The notes: generated by a model not told the origin, from the sequence alone. A DNA stretch of 64,000 bases from Enterobacteriaceae bacterium LSJC7 (GCA_000302695.1 AMFN01000003.1:868001-932000); one strand, 5' to 3'. Positions 45,212 through 58,084 are shown, counted from the first letter of the stretch. A program made the numbers and translations.

Positions 45212-46675
45212 ATGTTCAGGCAGTTGCGAAAAACGCTGGTTGCGACCCTCATTACCACGCTGATTGCCGGGCAGAGCGCTCCGGTGCTGGCAGATGCGTT
45301 CGACAGCCTGCCGGATATTGGCACCACCGCCGCCAGTACGCTCTCGATTGGGCAGGAAAATCAGATGGGCGATTTTTATATTCGCCAGCTGCGTGCGAGC
45401 GCCCCTCTCATTAACGACCCGTTGCTTAACCAGTACATCAACCAGCTTGGCATGCGCCTGGTCAACCACGCAGACTCGGTGCGTACGCCCTTTTTCTTCC
45501 ATTTAATCAATAACGACGAAATCAACGCCTTCGCTTTTTTTGGCGGCCACGTGGTACTGCATTCGGCACTGTTTCGTTACGCCGACAATGAAAGCCAGCT
45601 TGCCTCGGTGGTAGCGCACGAAATTTCTCACGTCACCCAACGCCACCTGGCGCGCGCAATGGAAGACCAGAAGCGCAACGCGCCGCTGACCTGGGTGGGC
45701 GCGCTCGGTTCTATTTTGCTGGCAATGGCAAGCCCGCAGGCAGGCATGGCCGCGCTCACCGGCACGCTGGCAGGCACACGCCAGGGCATGATCAGTTTCA
45801 CCCAGCAAAACGAGCAGGAAGCCGATCGCATCGGCATTCAGGTGCTGCAACGCTCGGGCTTCGATCCGCAGGCCATGCCTGCGTTTCTCGACAAACTGCT
45901 GGATCAGGCGCGCTACTCCACCCGCCCGCCCGAAATCCTGCTCACGCACCCCTTGCCGGAAAGCCGACTTTCTGATGCCCGCAACCGCGCCAACCAGATG
46001 CGCCCCATGGTCGTGCAGTCGTCGGAAGATTTTTACATGGCGAAAGTGCGCGTGCTCGGCATGTACAACTCAGGTAAGAACCAGCTTACCAATGATCTGC
46101 TTGATGAACTCGCCAAAGGCAACGTGCGCCAGCAGCAGGCCGCCCAGTATGGCCGCGCGCTTCAGGCGATGCAGAATAACAACAATGCCCAGGCGCGCCA
46201 GTTGCTTCAACCGCTGCTCAGTGCGCAGCCCGACAATCCCTGGTATCTCGACCTTGCAACAGATATCAGCCTTGGCGAAAACAAAGCCAGCGAAGCTATT
46301 GCCCGCCTGAACGGAGCAAAAGATTTACGTAATAACCCGGTGCTGCAAATCAACCTCGCCAACGCATACCTGCAAAGCAAGCAGCCCGGCCCGGCGGCGA
46401 CCATTCTTAACCGCTACACCTTCACCCATCCTGACGATACCAACGGCTGGGATCTGCTGGCGCAGGCGCAGGCCGCGCTCAATAATCGCGACCAGGAGCT
46501 GGCGGCACGCGCTGAACTGCTGGCGTTACAAGGGCAGCTCGATCAGGCCATCACCACGCTTAGCAGTGCCAGCTCCCAGGTAAAAACCGGCAGCCTGCAA
46601 CAACAGCGCTACGACGCCCGTATCGATCAGCTGCGCCGCCTGCAACAGCGCTATGCGCAATACCAGAAAGGATAA
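45212..46675 (+). CDS. bepA: Periplasmic metalloprotease/chaperone BepA
   Basis: M48 protease that degrades or helps mature stalled outer-membrane proteins such as LptD, linked to the BAM complex. 487 residues, equal to E. coli (YfgC). Sec signal 1-27, zinc motif HEISH ([13 protein letters not shown]) near residue 136, the third ligand Glu in EQEADRIG, and a C-terminal TPR-like domain (about 310-485). Followed closely by yfgD. Confidence 0.96.
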   Translation: MFRQLRKTLVATLITTLIAGQSAPVLADAFDSLPDIGTTAASTLSIGQENQMGDFYIRQLRASAPLINDPLLNQYINQLGMRLVNHADSVRTPFFFHLINNDEINAFAFFGGHVVLHSALFRYADNESQLASVVAHEISHVTQRHLARAMEDQKRNAPLTWVGALGSILLAMASPQAGMAALTGTLAGTRQGMISFTQQNEQEADRIGIQVLQRSGFDPQAMPAFLDKLLDQARYSTRPPEILLTHPLPESRLSDARNRANQMRPMVVQSSEDFYMAKVRVLGMYNSGKNQLTNDLLDELAKGNVRQQQAAQYGRALQAMQNNNNAQARQLLQPLLSAQPDNPWYLDLATDISLGENKASEAIARLNGAKDLRNNPVLQINLANAYLQSKQPGPAATILNRYTFTHPDDTNGWDLLAQAQAALNNRDQELAARAELLALQGQLDQAITTLSSASSQVKTGSLQQQRYDARIDQLRRLQQRYAQYQKG

Positions 46676-46685
46676 AGGAGAAACG

Positions 46686-47045
46686 ATGTCCACACCGGTC
46701 ACGATTTACCATAACCCACGCTGCTCCAAAAGCCGCGATACGCTGAGCCTGCTCAAGTCCAACGGCATTGAGCCTGACGTGGTGCTGTATCTGGACACGC
46801 CGCCGGACGCGGCCACCATAACATCACTGCTCCAGATGCTGGGCATGAGCAGCGCGCGTGAACTCATGCGCACTAAAGAAGATCTCTATAAGCAGCTTAA
46901 CCTTGGCGATAGCGCGCTCTCAGAACAGGCGCTGATCCAGGCACTGGTCGACAACCCGAAGCTGATTGAGCGCCCGATTGTGGTTGCCAACGGCCAGGCG
47001 CGCATTGGCCGCCCGCCGGAGCAGGTACTGGAGATAGTGCAGTAA
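46686..47045 (+). CDS. yfgD: ArsC-family oxidoreductase YfgD
   Basis: Glutaredoxin-type arsenate reductase family member. 119 residues, as in E. coli. Nucleophile Cys13 in YHNPRCSKSRDTL; the arginine cluster equivalent to ArsC lies in RELMRTKED and ERPIVVANGQARIGRPPE. Whether it reduces arsenate is unproven; there are no ars genes beside it. The start MSTPVT was chosen by homology with AAGGAG upstream; it lies 10 bp after bepA. Convergent with hda. Confidence 0.92.
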   Translation: MSTPVTIYHNPRCSKSRDTLSLLKSNGIEPDVVLYLDTPPDAATITSLLQMLGMSSARELMRTKEDLYKQLNLGDSALSEQALIQALVDNPKLIERPIVVANGQARIGRPPEQVLEIVQ

Positions 47046-47049
47046 GATG

Positions 47050-47068
47050 ACGCCCGCAGTGCGGGCGT
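47050..47068. terminator. Short hairpin between yfgD and hda
   Basis: Eight-base stem ACGCCCGC/GCGGGCGT with AGT loop between converging stop codons. There is no real T-run on either side, so terminator function is uncertain. Confidence 0.45.
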
Positions 47069-47769
47069 TATAACGACAGAATATCTTTGACGAAAGGAAT
47101 GGTCAGCTTGCGCTGGGCGGTAATGGAAGCGCGATCGAGCTGATCGAGAGTGGTAAACAGCGTGCGCATTTCACGGTCGAGGCGCTTGAGCAGAAAACGG
47201 CCCACGTCCTCTGGTAGTTCAAAACCACGTAACCTGGCGCGCAGTTGCAGAGCCTGCAATTTATCGTCATCAGACAGGGGTTGCAGGCGGTAAATCTGCC
47301 CCCAGTCCAGACGTGATGCCAGGTCCGGCAGTTGCAGATTAAGCTGACGTGGCGGCCTGTCGCCGGTGATTAAAAGCCGCGTCTGGCCGGACTCCAGAAT
47401 CCGGTTATAGAGATTGAAGATAGCCATTTCCCATAGCTCGTCACCGGCCACACACTCAATGTTATCAATACACACCAGCGACAGTTGCTCCATCCCTTCC
47501 AGCACCTCCGGTACAAACCAGGTGCGCTTATCAAGCGGTACATAGCCCACGGCTTCGCCGCGCTGCGACAGTTCAGCGCACGCTGCGTGGAGCAAATGAC
47601 TGCGCCCGCCCCCTTCCCGCGACCAGAAATAGAGATAACCGCTGTGTTCCTGATGCAATACGTTGTGCAGTGCGGCAAGTAAAGAGGGGTTACCACCCGG
47701 CCAGAAACTTGCGAACGTTTCATCATCGGGGAGATAAAGTGGCAGGGAGAGCTGTGCCGGTGTATTCAG
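47068..47769 (-). CDS. hda: DnaA regulatory inactivator Hda, CTG start
   Basis: AAA+ protein that, bound to the DNA sliding clamp, stimulates DnaA-ATP hydrolysis (RIDA) and so limits initiation of replication. With CTG at 47767-47769 the product has 233 residues, as in E. coli, and begins with [10 protein letters not shown], containing the clamp-binding motif QLSLPL (residues 6-11). The next possible start (TTG at 47658) would delete that motif. GAGG lies six bases before the CTG. No ATG, GTG or TTG is in frame just upstream. AAA+ core: [17 protein letters not shown] (P-loop region), VCIDNIE (Walker B), GDRPPRQL. E. coli hda is also reported to use a CUG start. Confidence 0.93.
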   Translation of the reverse strand: MNTPAQLSLPLYLPDDETFASFWPGGNPSLLAALHNVLHQEHSGYLYFWSREGGGRSHLLHAACAELSQRGEAVGYVPLDKRTWFVPEVLEGMEQLSLVCIDNIECVAGDELWEMAIFNLYNRILESGQTRLLITGDRPPRQLNLQLPDLASRLDWGQIYRLQPLSDDDKLQALQLRARLRGFELPEDVGRFLLKRLDREMRTLFTTLDQLDRASITAQRKLTIPFVKDILSL

Positions 47770-47775
47770 AGGAGA

Positions 47776-47828
47776 CCTCAGCCTGAGCTTACAGAAAAAC
47801 GGGTTGAGTTTATCACAACTCAGGCTGA
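47776..47828 (-). repeat. Inverted repeat in the hda leader
   Basis: Perfect 10-bp arms TCAGCCTGAG (47778-47787) and CTCAGGCTGA (47819-47828), with a nested GAGTT/AACTC pair. On the hda transcript one arm overlaps the GAGG ribosome site (47776-47779), so the fold could limit translation. The role is inferred. Confidence 0.55.
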
Positions 47829-47865
47829 TGTGAGAACCGGGCGGCGTATACCGCCCGCAAAGGTA

Positions 47866-49155
47866 TTAAGCGCGCGCGTCGTCGCTTTCATCCGGGTCAA
47901 GCACGGTCTCTTCCGGGCGCAGTACGCTGATGAGCTTGAAGATAAGGCTCAGCGCTACGCCAACAATGGTTGCCAGCGCCATGCCTTTGAGTTCAGCAGC
48001 GCCAATATGCACCTTCGCGCCGCTGACGCCAATAATCAGAATCACCGAGGTCAGAATCAGGTTTTGCGCCTTGCTATAATCCACTTTCGATTCAATCAGC
48101 ACGCGGATACCGGATGCACCAATCACGCCGTAAAGCAGCAGTGACACACCGCCCATTACCGGCACCGGGATTATCTGGATAGCCGCCGCGAGTTTGCCCA
48201 CACAGGACAGCAAAATGGCGATAACCGCCGCGCCACCAATCACCCAGGTACTGTACACGCGGGTGATTGCCATCACGCCGATGTTTTCACCGTAAGTGGT
48301 GTTCGGCGTGGAGCCAAAGAAGCCGGAGAACATGGTGGACAGGCCGTTAGCAAACATGGAGCGGTGCAGGCCCGGGTCGCGAATTAAATCTTTTTTCACG
48401 ATGTTGGCGGTCACCACCAGGTGACCGACGTGCTCCGCAATGACCACCAGCGCGGCGGGCAGGATGGTTAACACAGCAAACCACTCAAAACGCGGCGTGT
48501 AGAAGGTCGGCAGCGCAAACCAGGCGGCTTCACGAATCGGTGTGACATCCACCACGCCCATAACAAAGGAAAGCGCGTAGCCCGCCAGCACGCCAATCAG
48601 GATAGGAATGATGGCAAGAAAGCCGCGAAACAGCACCGAGCCAAACACCGTAACCGCCAGCGTCACCAACGAAATAGTAATGGTGGTGCCATCAGCGGAC
48701 TGGCCGTCGGCAGGCAGCAGGCCTGCCATATTCGCCGCCACGCCCGCCAGCTCCAGACCGATAACCGCCACAATCGCGCCCATGGCCGCCGGAGGGAACA
48801 TCACGTCCAGCCAGCCGGTGCCCGCTTTTTTCACAATCAGCGCCACCAGGCAAAATAACGCCCCGCAAACGATAAAGCCGCCCAGCGCCAGCTCATAGCC
48901 CAGCGGCAACAGCAGCAGCACCGGCGAGATAAACGCAAAGCTTGAACCGAGGTAGGCCGGAATTTTGCCTTTACAGATGAAGAGATACAGTAGCGTGCCG
49001 ATTCCGTTAAACAGCAGGACGGTGGCCGGGTTGATATGAAACAGAATGGGAACCAGCACGGTGGCCCCAAACATCGCAAACAGATGTTGCAGACTGAGTG
49101 GAATGGTCTGCAATAACGGCGGTCGTTCACTCACCCCGATAGCGCGGCGCGTCAT
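47866..49155 (-). CDS. uraA: Uracil:proton symporter UraA
   Basis: Imports uracil; NCS2 family with 14 TM segments in two inverted repeats. 429 residues, as in E. coli. Substrate-site residues lie in SSFAFISP, LAGVA, AEHVGHLVVT (Glu) and TTYGENIGVMAITR (Glu). The start MTRRAIGVSE was chosen by homology. Downstream of upp, with a hairpin between them; a GC hairpin without a T-run (47838-47857) follows the gene. Confidence 0.96.
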   Translation of the reverse strand: MTRRAIGVSERPPLLQTIPLSLQHLFAMFGATVLVPILFHINPATVLLFNGIGTLLYLFICKGKIPAYLGSSFAFISPVLLLLPLGYELALGGFIVCGALFCLVALIVKKAGTGWLDVMFPPAAMGAIVAVIGLELAGVAANMAGLLPADGQSADGTTITISLVTLAVTVFGSVLFRGFLAIIPILIGVLAGYALSFVMGVVDVTPIREAAWFALPTFYTPRFEWFAVLTILPAALVVIAEHVGHLVVTANIVKKDLIRDPGLHRSMFANGLSTMFSGFFGSTPNTTYGENIGVMAITRVYSTWVIGGAAVIAILLSCVGKLAAAIQIIPVPVMGGVSLLLYGVIGASGIRVLIESKVDYSKAQNLILTSVILIIGVSGAKVHIGAAELKGMALATIVGVALSLIFKLISVLRPEETVLDPDESDDARA

Positions 49156-49186
49156 AAAATCATCCTCTGTTGTTGTAAGAAAAACC

Positions 49187-49214
49187 AAAAAAAAGCCGAC
49201 TTTCGAAGTCGGCT
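49187..49214 (-). terminator. Terminator/attenuator between upp and uraA
   Basis: Minus-strand nine-base stem AGCCGACTT/AAGTCGGCT with a three-base loop and eight T. It lies inside the upp-uraA operon and probably reduces uraA transcription relative to upp. Confidence 0.88.
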
Positions 49215-49221
49215 GCTTTTA

Positions 49222-51095
<1,874 letters not shown>

Positions 51096-51096
<1 letters not shown>

Positions 51097-51734
51097 TGAA
51101 ACACATCGTGGTGCTTATCTCCGGCAACGGAAGCAATCTGCAGGCGATTATTGATGCCTGCCAACAGCAGCGTATCAACGGCACCATTAGTGCAGTTTTC
51201 AGCAACAAAGCCGGTGCTTACGGCCTTGAGCGCGCCAGCGAAGCAAATATCCCCGCTCACGCGCTGTCGCCCGCCGATTATGACGGGCGCGAGGCCTTTG
51301 ACCGCGAACTTATGCGCCAGATTGACGCATACGCACCGGACCTGGTGGTGCTTGCGGGCTATATGCGCATTTTAAGCCCGGCGTTTGTCGCGCACTATAC
51401 CGGGCGCTTAATCAACATTCACCCTTCCCTGCTGCCGAAATACCCTGGCCTGTACACCCACCGCCAGGTACTGGAAAACGGCGACGAAGAGCACGGCACG
51501 TCGGTACACTTTGTCACGGATGAGCTCGACGGCGGGCCGGTGATTTTACAGGCCAGCGTGCCGGTTTTTGACGGCGACGACGAAGAGATTATTACCGCTC
51601 GGGTCCAGCACCAGGAACACGCGATTTATCCGCTGGTCGTAAGCTGGTTTGTGGATGGCCGTCTTGAAATGCGCGCCAACCAGGCCTGGCTTGACGGCAA
51701 AGCGCTGCCCGCCCGGGGCTACGCTGCCGACTAA
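51096..51734 (+). CDS. purN: Phosphoribosylglycinamide formyltransferase 1
   Basis: Transfers formyl from 10-formyl-THF to GAR. 212 residues, as in E. coli. PRPP-like loop ISGNGSNLQAI (11-21), catalytic Asn-His-Asp in LINIHPSLLPKYPG (Asn106, His108) and VHFVTDELDGGPVI (Asp144). It is translationally coupled to purM and closed by a terminator. Confidence 0.97.
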
Positions 51735-51742
51735 CCTTCCCT

Positions 51743-51772
51743 CGCCCTTTCAATCACGAAAGGGCGCTTTTT
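51743..51772 (+). terminator. Intrinsic terminator after purN
   Basis: Nine-base stem CGCCCTTTC/GAAAGGGCG, six-base loop, CTTTTT tail. Confidence 0.92.
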
Positions 51773-51867
51773 AGCCATCGTTGGACATCCCCCGCCTTTG
51801 CTCGCCATAATAGCACCGAGACGGAATAGCCACGTCCCGAGAACAACAAATCGGAGTGTGAGTCGCA

Positions 51868-53928
51868 ATGGGTCAGGAAAAGCTGTATATCGAAAAAGAA
51901 CTAAGCTGGTTATCGTTTAACGAGCGCGTGCTTCAGGAGGCGGCCGATAAGGTCAACCCGCTAATTGAGCGCATGCGTTTTCTGGGTATTTATTCCAATA
52001 ACCTTGATGAGTTCTATAAAGTGCGTTTTGCTGAACTGAAGCGGCGCATTATTATCAGCGAAGAACAAGGCTCCAATTCGCACTCTCGCCACCTGCTCAA
52101 CAAAATACAGACGCGCGTGCTGAAAGCCGACCAGGAGTTCGATACGCTTTACAACGATCTGCTGCTGGAGATGGCGCGTAACCAGATATTCCTGATTAAC
52201 GAGCGTCAGCTTTCCACCAACCAGCAGGCCTGGCTACGCCACTACTTTAAGCAGTATCTACGCCCGCACATTACGCCTATCCTGGTCGCGCGTGAAACCG
52301 ATCTGGTGCAGTTTTTGAAAGACGATTACACCTATCTGGCCGTGGAGATCGTGCGCGGTAGCGAGATCCATTACGCTCTGCTGGAGATCCCGTCTGATAA
52401 AGTGCCGCGCTTCGTCAACCTGCCGCCGGAAGCCCCGCGTCGGCGCAAACCGATGATCTTGCTTGATAACATTCTGCGCTACTGCCTGGACGACATCTTT
52501 AAGGGCTTTTTCGATTATGACTCGCTAAACGCCTACTCCATGAAGATGACGCGTGACGCCGAATACGATCTGGTGCATGAAATGGAAGCGAGCCTGATGG
52601 AGCTGATGTCCTCAAGCCTCAAGCAGCGCCTCACCGCTGAGCCGGTGCGCTTTGTCTATCAGCGCGATATGCCGGATTCGATGGTAGAAATGCTGTGCCA
52701 GAAGCTGTCGATTTCGCGCCTGGACTCCATTGTGCCCGGCGGACGCTACCATAACTTTAAAGACTTCATCAGCTTTCCTAACGTAGGCAAAGCTAATCTG
52801 GTTAACAAACCGCTGCCACGCCTGCGCCACATCTGGTTTGATAATTTTCGCAACGGCTTCGACGCCATTCGCGAGCGCGACGTGCTGTTGTACTATCCCT
52901 ACCACACCTTTGAGCACGTGCTGGAGTTGCTGCGCCAGGCGTCATTCGATCCCAGCGTGCTGGCCATCAAAATCAATATTTACCGCGTGGCGAAAGACTC
53001 GCGCATTATTGAGTCGATGATTCATGCCGCGCACAACGGCAAAAAAGTCACTGTGGTGGTCGAGCTACAGGCGCGTTTTGACGAAGAAGCGAATATCCAC
53101 TGGGCCAGACGCCTGACCGAAGCGGGTGTGCACGTTATCTTCTCCGCACCGGGGCTTAAAATTCACGCCAAGCTGTTTCTTATTTCGCGTAAAGAAGGCG
53201 ATGACGTGGTGCGCTATGCCCACATCGGCACCGGTAACTTTAATGAAAAAACCGCGCGGCTTTATACCGACTATTCGCTGCTGACGGCGGACGCACGCAT
53301 TACCAACGAAGTGCGCCGGGTATTTAACTTTATCGAAAACCCCTATCGCCCTGTCACCTTTGACTACCTGATGGTGTCGCCGCAGAACTCACGCCGCCTG
53401 CTCTATGAAATGGTGGACAAGGAGATTGCCAACGCCCAGCAAGGGCTGCCCTGTGGCATCACGCTTAAACTGAATAACCTTGTCGATAAAGGACTGGTTG
53501 ACCGCCTGTATACCGCCTCAAGCTTTGGCGTGCCGGTTAACCTACTGATTCGCGGCATGTGCTCACTCATCCCACAGCTTGAAGGCATCAGCGACAACAT
53601 CAACGTTATCAGTATTGTGGACCGTTATCTGGAGCACGACCGGGTTTATATTTTTGAAAACGGCGGTGACAAGAAAGTGTTTCTGTCATCGGCCGACTGG
53701 ATGACGCGCAACATTGATTACCGCATTGAAGTGGCCGTTGCGCTGCTCGACCCACGCCTTAAACAGCGGGTGCTGGACATTATTGCCATTTTGTTCAGCG
53801 ACACGGTAAAAGCACGCATTATTGATAAAGAACTCAGCAACCGTTACGTGCCGCGCGGTAACCGCCGCAAGGTTCGTTCGCAGTTGGCGATTTACGATTA
53901 CATTAAATCTCTGGAACAGCCTGAATAA
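51868..53928 (+). CDS. ppk: Polyphosphate kinase 1
   Basis: Makes long-chain polyphosphate from ATP; used in stringent and stationary-phase survival. 686 residues (688 in E. coli). N domain, head domain, and two PLD-like catalytic domains; the phosphorylated histidine lies in [15 protein letters not shown] (about 433) and the second conserved histidine near the SADWMTRN block. Two bases separate it from ppx, one operon. Confidence 0.97.
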   Translation: MGQEKLYIEKELSWLSFNERVLQEAADKVNPLIERMRFLGIYSNNLDEFYKVRFAELKRRIIISEEQGSNSHSRHLLNKIQTRVLKADQEFDTLYNDLLLEMARNQIFLINERQLSTNQQAWLRHYFKQYLRPHITPILVARETDLVQFLKDDYTYLAVEIVRGSEIHYALLEIPSDKVPRFVNLPPEAPRRRKPMILLDNILRYCLDDIFKGFFDYDSLNAYSMKMTRDAEYDLVHEMEASLMELMSSSLKQRLTAEPVRFVYQRDMPDSMVEMLCQKLSISRLDSIVPGGRYHNFKDFISFPNVGKANLVNKPLPRLRHIWFDNFRNGFDAIRERDVLLYYPYHTFEHVLELLRQASFDPSVLAIKINIYRVAKDSRIIESMIHAAHNGKKVTVVVELQARFDEEANIHWARRLTEAGVHVIFSAPGLKIHAKLFLISRKEGDDVVRYAHIGTGNFNEKTARLYTDYSLLTADARITNEVRRVFNFIENPYRPVTFDYLMVSPQNSRRLLYEMVDKEIANAQQGLPCGITLKLNNLVDKGLVDRLYTASSFGVPVNLLIRGMCSLIPQLEGISDNINVISIVDRYLEHDRVYIFENGGDKKVFLSSADWMTRNIDYRIEVAVALLDPRLKQRVLDIIAILFSDTVKARIIDKELSNRYVPRGNRRKVRSQLAIYDYIKSLEQPE

Positions 53929-53930
53929 TC

Positions 53931-55475
53931 ATGCCGATTAACCAACACTCTCCGCGACCGCAGGAATTTGCTGCGGTCGACCTCGGCTCAAACAGCTTCC
54001 ACATGGTCATTGCCCGTGTGGTAGACGGCGCTATGCAAATCATTGGCCGTCTTAAACAGCGCGTGCATCTGGCCGATGGGCTGGATGCCGATAACCGTCT
54101 TAGTGAAGAAGCGATGGAGCGCGGCCTGACCTGCCTTGCGCTGTTTGCCGAAAGGCTGCAAGGGTTTAATGCCTCCAGCGTCTGTATTGTGGGCACCCAC
54201 TCACTGCGCGAGGCGATTAACGCACAGGAGTTTTTACAGCGGGCTGAACAAGTCATCCCTTATCCGATTGAAATTATCTCCGGTAACGAAGAAGCGCGCC
54301 TGATTTTTATGGGGGTTGAGCACACCCAGCCGGAGCGCGGCAGCAAGCTGGTGATTGATATCGGCGGTGGATCAACGGAGCTGGTTATTGGTGAGAATTT
54401 TGAGCCACGGCTGGTAGAAAGCCGGCGCATGGGCTGCGTGAGCTTTGGGCAGAATTTCTTCCCCAATGGCACCATCAGTATTGAAAATTTCCGCCGCGCG
54501 CGGCTTGCCGCTGTCCAGAAGCTGGAAAATCTGGCCTGGCAGTTTCGTATTCAGGGCTGGAACGTGGCGCTGGGTGCTTCGGGCACCATTAAAGCCGCGC
54601 ATGAAATCCTGCTCGAGATGGGCGAGAAGGACGGCCTGATTACGCCTGAGCGCCTGGATAAGCTGTGTGAAGCCGTACTGTCGTTCAAAACCTTTGCGGC
54701 GCTGAGCCTGCCGGGTCTTTCTGAGGAGCGCAAAGCGGTGTTTGTGCCGGGCCTGGCTATTTTGTGTGGCGTATTTGACTCGCTGGGCATTAAGGAGCTG
54801 CGCCTGTCTGATGGTGCGCTACGTGAAGGCGTGCTGTATGAAATGGAAGGCCGCTTTCGCCACCAGGATGTGCGTATCCGTACCGCAAAAAGTCTCGCCA
54901 CCCGCTACGACATTGACGCCGATCAGGCGCAGCGTGTGCTGGAAACCACGCTGAATATGTACGAACAATGGCAGGCGCGCCACCCTAAATGCGTTAACGT
55001 GCAGATGATGGCGCTACTCAAGTGGGCCGCCATGCTGCACGAAGTCGGCCTGAGCATTAACCACAGCGCCCTGCATCGCCATTCGGCCTATATCCTCCAG
55101 CACAGCGACCTGCCAGGTTTTACTCAGGAACAGCAGCTAATGATGGCAACGCTGGTACGCTTTCACCGTAAAGGCCTCAAGCTTGACGACATTCCACGCT
55201 TTACGCTGTTTCGTAAAAAAGAGTTTATCCCGCTGATTAAGCTACTGCGTCTGGGCGTGTTGCTGAATAACCAGCGCCAGGCGACAACCACACCACCAAC
55301 ACTGGTACTGGAAGCCGAAGATAATCACTGGACGCTGCGTTTCCCGCACGACTGGTTCAGCCAGAACGCGCTGGTGCTGCTTGATCTTGAGCGTGAGCAG
55401 AAATACTGGGAGGCAGTCAGCGGCTGGAAACTTAAAATTGAAGAAGAGGAAAACGGCCACGAGGCCGTTGTCTGA
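53931..55475 (+). CDS. ppx: Exopolyphosphatase
   Basis: Degrades polyphosphate from the ends; also hydrolyses pppGpp. 514 residues (513 in E. coli). ASKHA fold: phosphate-1 motif [17 protein letters not shown] (15-31), catalytic Glu in [14 protein letters not shown], phosphate-2 motif [14 protein letters not shown], then the HD-like C-terminal domain ([20 protein letters not shown]). Partner and opponent of ppk in the same operon. Confidence 0.97.
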   Translation: MPINQHSPRPQEFAAVDLGSNSFHMVIARVVDGAMQIIGRLKQRVHLADGLDADNRLSEEAMERGLTCLALFAERLQGFNASSVCIVGTHSLREAINAQEFLQRAEQVIPYPIEIISGNEEARLIFMGVEHTQPERGSKLVIDIGGGSTELVIGENFEPRLVESRRMGCVSFGQNFFPNGTISIENFRRARLAAVQKLENLAWQFRIQGWNVALGASGTIKAAHEILLEMGEKDGLITPERLDKLCEAVLSFKTFAALSLPGLSEERKAVFVPGLAILCGVFDSLGIKELRLSDGALREGVLYEMEGRFRHQDVRIRTAKSLATRYDIDADQAQRVLETTLNMYEQWQARHPKCVNVQMMALLKWAAMLHEVGLSINHSALHRHSAYILQHSDLPGFTQEQQLMMATLVRFHRKGLKLDDIPRFTLFRKKEFIPLIKLLRLGVLLNNQRQATTTPPTLVLEAEDNHWTLRFPHDWFSQNALVLLDLEREQKYWEAVSGWKLKIEEEENGHEAVV

Positions 55476-55480
55476 AGACG

Positions 55481-55507
55481 GCGGGCGCTATCAGCGCCCG
55501 CCTTTAT
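55481..55507 (+). terminator. Intrinsic terminator after ppx
   Basis: Ten-base perfect stem GGCGGGCGCT/AGCGCCCGCC with ATC loop and short TTTAT tail, between converging ppx and pdeF. Confidence 0.75.
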
Positions 55508-55520
55508 CCCCAGCGGGGAA

Positions 55521-57734
55521 TCAGACTAAATCTTCCAACGGTCGCGGTCGGTCTATCAGGTGGCCCTGGATATAGTCAATGCCGAGCACTTTCACCGCAT
55601 CCAGCACGTCCTGCGTCTCCACAAACTCCGCCACCAGCTGCATATTCTTCATTCGTGCCAGCTGGCAAATAGACTCCACCAACTGGTAATCAATGCTGCT
55701 TGAAGCAATATTGCGAATAAAACTGCCGTCGAGTTTGAGGATATCGACGCTCATTTCTCTGAGATAGGCGTAACTGGAGTAGCCAGTGCCAAAATCATCA
55801 ATCGCGATGCGACAGCCGAGTTGCTGAAGCTGGAATATTGTCTGCCCGGCCAGCGCCATATTGGTGAGCGAACTGCTTTCAGTGATTTCAAATACCAGTT
55901 GCCAGGCCTGCACATTGTAGCGATTGAGCAACTGACCGACTTCAACGGCAAAATGCGCACGGCAGATTGACGCCGCCGTCAGGTTAATGGAAAAACGCAC
56001 ACCCGGCAGCGCTTCACGATGATTAGCAATAAACTGCAGCGTGGTTTCCAGCACCCAGCTATCAATGCGCGAAGACAGGCCAAACTCATGGGCGATGGGC
56101 AGGAAGCTGTCAGGCGTGACCAGCGAACCGTCTTCACTTTTCATTCTGAGCAGGATTTCGTAGAAATGGTCGCCGCGAATACCTTCAACTCGCTGTACCA
56201 TAAGCTGAAAACCACCGTCATCCAGCGCCTTTTGCAGCCGGTTCATCATACTGATTTTTTGCTTCACGGCATTTTGCACGTGACGCGCCCCACGCACCTG
56301 CAGGCTTTCAGGACGGTTAGTGCTCAGTGAGAAATCAGCCATTGTCCCCAGTTCACCAAGTAGCAGGTGCTGATGCACAACCGGCGAGCGAACGTAACAA
56401 TATCCCAGCCCAACCTGAAGCTGCATTGACATGCCATCCCACATAAAGCGGAAGTTCCGGGTTTTCTGGTAAAGCTCCTCAAGCCGCGGTTTGCTTGCCT
56501 CTCCGCTCAGGCGCAGCACCAGTTCTTTGTTCGACAGATGATAAATTTGTTCATCTTCAAACAGTGACTGCTGCAACCAGTTGGCCAGCTGCTGCTTGTA
56601 GCTGATACGCATCAAAACACCGTAATTGCGCGCCAGTAAATCCATCTCAGGGAAATTCAACAGACACAGCGTCGAGCCAGAAGAAAGATTCAGATCGCGC
56701 GTTAACGCACGCAGGTTCGGCATCTGTACAATCGGGTCGATAAACGCAACGTGCCGCACCTTATCGTAAATGGCGCGCTGGTGAGTGGTTATCTCCGCCA
56801 TCAGGTAAATTGTGAAGGAAAACACCACATAACAGGATGAGGTGATTGCCATCTGAATCTCTAAATAGCTGGTAGGCGCTAAATAGCGGTAGTAATAGTG
56901 ACTCAATACTATCAGCACCAGTGCCCAGACGGTGGTGATAAACAGAAACCCAAAGCGCATCGCGCCCCAGATCATCACCGGTAGCAGCAATGTAAAGGTG
57001 TAGTTCGTGTTAAATACCGTACTGCTGTCGTTGAGCGGCACCAGCAGTAAATAGACAAGCCCCAGCAGAATCAGCGCCCAGAGCAGGACTTCGAACTGGC
57101 CTGCCCGCGGGTGAAACTGGCTGCGCATACGGGAAATGAAGTGGCGTACAAACGGCGGATGACGCAACGCCCGAATAATAAAGTAGAAAAAAGGCAGCCC
57201 CACCAGGCCGCTGACAAGCAGGCTCTGGTAGTTAATAAGCGTACTGATTTGAAAAGGGTCATTACCCAGCATGCTGATTCTGGCATCGTACAAGCCAAAA
57301 ATAATCGCACCCTGATAAATAATGAAAAACAGCGTTGCCTGACACAAGACCAACCAGAACAGACGCGCGGCACTGAGATGTGCATAACCAAAGCTAATCG
57401 CATTGCGTCGCGGAACAAACAGGCGGTAACCGCCCCAGCAGATAACGCAGGTCAGGAGGTAATGGATAACGGCCGCAACCGCATCTACTTCGCCACGCAT
57501 AGGCAAATAGCGCATCACCAGTGCCAGAGCAATACCCGGCAGTGCCGCCCAACCAAAGACCAGCGTCAGTGCCATCATCAGCGCAGGCGGCAGGTAAAAC
57601 AGCACCACCCTTACGCCGTCAAGCTCCGTATAAACATTGCTCAGCGTGACTAATGGGTAGAGTACGACAGGCAAGATTAACGGCAGACACCACCAGCGAT
57701 TTTTATATTTTTGATACCAGTCAGACCACTGCAT
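55521..57734 (-). CDS. pdeF: Cyclic-di-GMP phosphodiesterase PdeF (MASE1/GGDEF-like/EAL)
   Basis: Membrane-bound c-di-GMP hydrolase; the E. coli enzyme (YfgF) is active in low oxygen. 737 residues (747 in E. coli). N-terminal MASE1-like sensor with about eight TM helices (12-330), a degenerate GGDEF domain (about 350-480, no GGDEF motif), and an EAL domain (about 500-737). The signature reads EILLRM as in E. coli, with the metal-binding residues NLTAA, FEITESS, DDFGTGYSS and KLDGSFIRN present. The start MQWSDWYQKYK was chosen with GGGG upstream. Convergent with ppx. Confidence 0.94.
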   Translation of the reverse strand: MQWSDWYQKYKNRWWCLPLILPVVLYPLVTLSNVYTELDGVRVVLFYLPPALMMALTLVFGWAALPGIALALVMRYLPMRGEVDAVAAVIHYLLTCVICWGGYRLFVPRRNAISFGYAHLSAARLFWLVLCQATLFFIIYQGAIIFGLYDARISMLGNDPFQISTLINYQSLLVSGLVGLPFFYFIIRALRHPPFVRHFISRMRSQFHPRAGQFEVLLWALILLGLVYLLLVPLNDSSTVFNTNYTFTLLLPVMIWGAMRFGFLFITTVWALVLIVLSHYYYRYLAPTSYLEIQMAITSSCYVVFSFTIYLMAEITTHQRAIYDKVRHVAFIDPIVQMPNLRALTRDLNLSSGSTLCLLNFPEMDLLARNYGVLMRISYKQQLANWLQQSLFEDEQIYHLSNKELVLRLSGEASKPRLEELYQKTRNFRFMWDGMSMQLQVGLGYCYVRSPVVHQHLLLGELGTMADFSLSTNRPESLQVRGARHVQNAVKQKISMMNRLQKALDDGGFQLMVQRVEGIRGDHFYEILLRMKSEDGSLVTPDSFLPIAHEFGLSSRIDSWVLETTLQFIANHREALPGVRFSINLTAASICRAHFAVEVGQLLNRYNVQAWQLVFEITESSSLTNMALAGQTIFQLQQLGCRIAIDDFGTGYSSYAYLREMSVDILKLDGSFIRNIASSSIDYQLVESICQLARMKNMQLVAEFVETQDVLDAVKVLGIDYIQGHLIDRPRPLEDLV

Positions 57735-58084
57735 GAGATGCCCCAAGACGATACCCGACTCCCAGGCGGTAATTTCCAGACAGGCATCCAACCTGGCTGT
57801 TGCTAGCGGCGGGTGATAAAACCTTCCCGCCTTATTGGATGGCTGATTTTAGTGAGCCACGCAAAGTTAAAGGTGACCCAGATCAAAAGAAGCACCGGGG
57901 TTTATGTCTCCCCTCACACTCATTATATTTTGCTTGCCGTCAGGCCAACAGAAATAATTCATCACAATGAAAGGATTAAGAGAGACTGACGAAATTTTAC
58001 GCAGTAAGGAATTGACCTTGTGGTACGAGTGTGGCTAAATTTTGCCATCGCCCGTCGCGTCGGGCCTGCTAAAAGGAACGCAGC
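57735..58084. other. pdeF-yfgG divergent intergenic region
   Basis: 350 bases without a gene. It contains a likely sigma-70 promoter for yfgG (TTGACC at 58012-58017 and TAAATT at 58036-58041, 18-base spacer). The pdeF side shows only a weak hairpin near 57810-57830. Nothing else was recognised. Confidence 0.5.
58012..58041 (+). promoter_or_regulatory. Likely sigma-70 promoter of yfgG
   Basis: TTGACC and TAAATT hexamers with 18-base spacing, about 40 bases before the yfgG GTG. The best promoter match in this gap. Confidence 0.55.
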
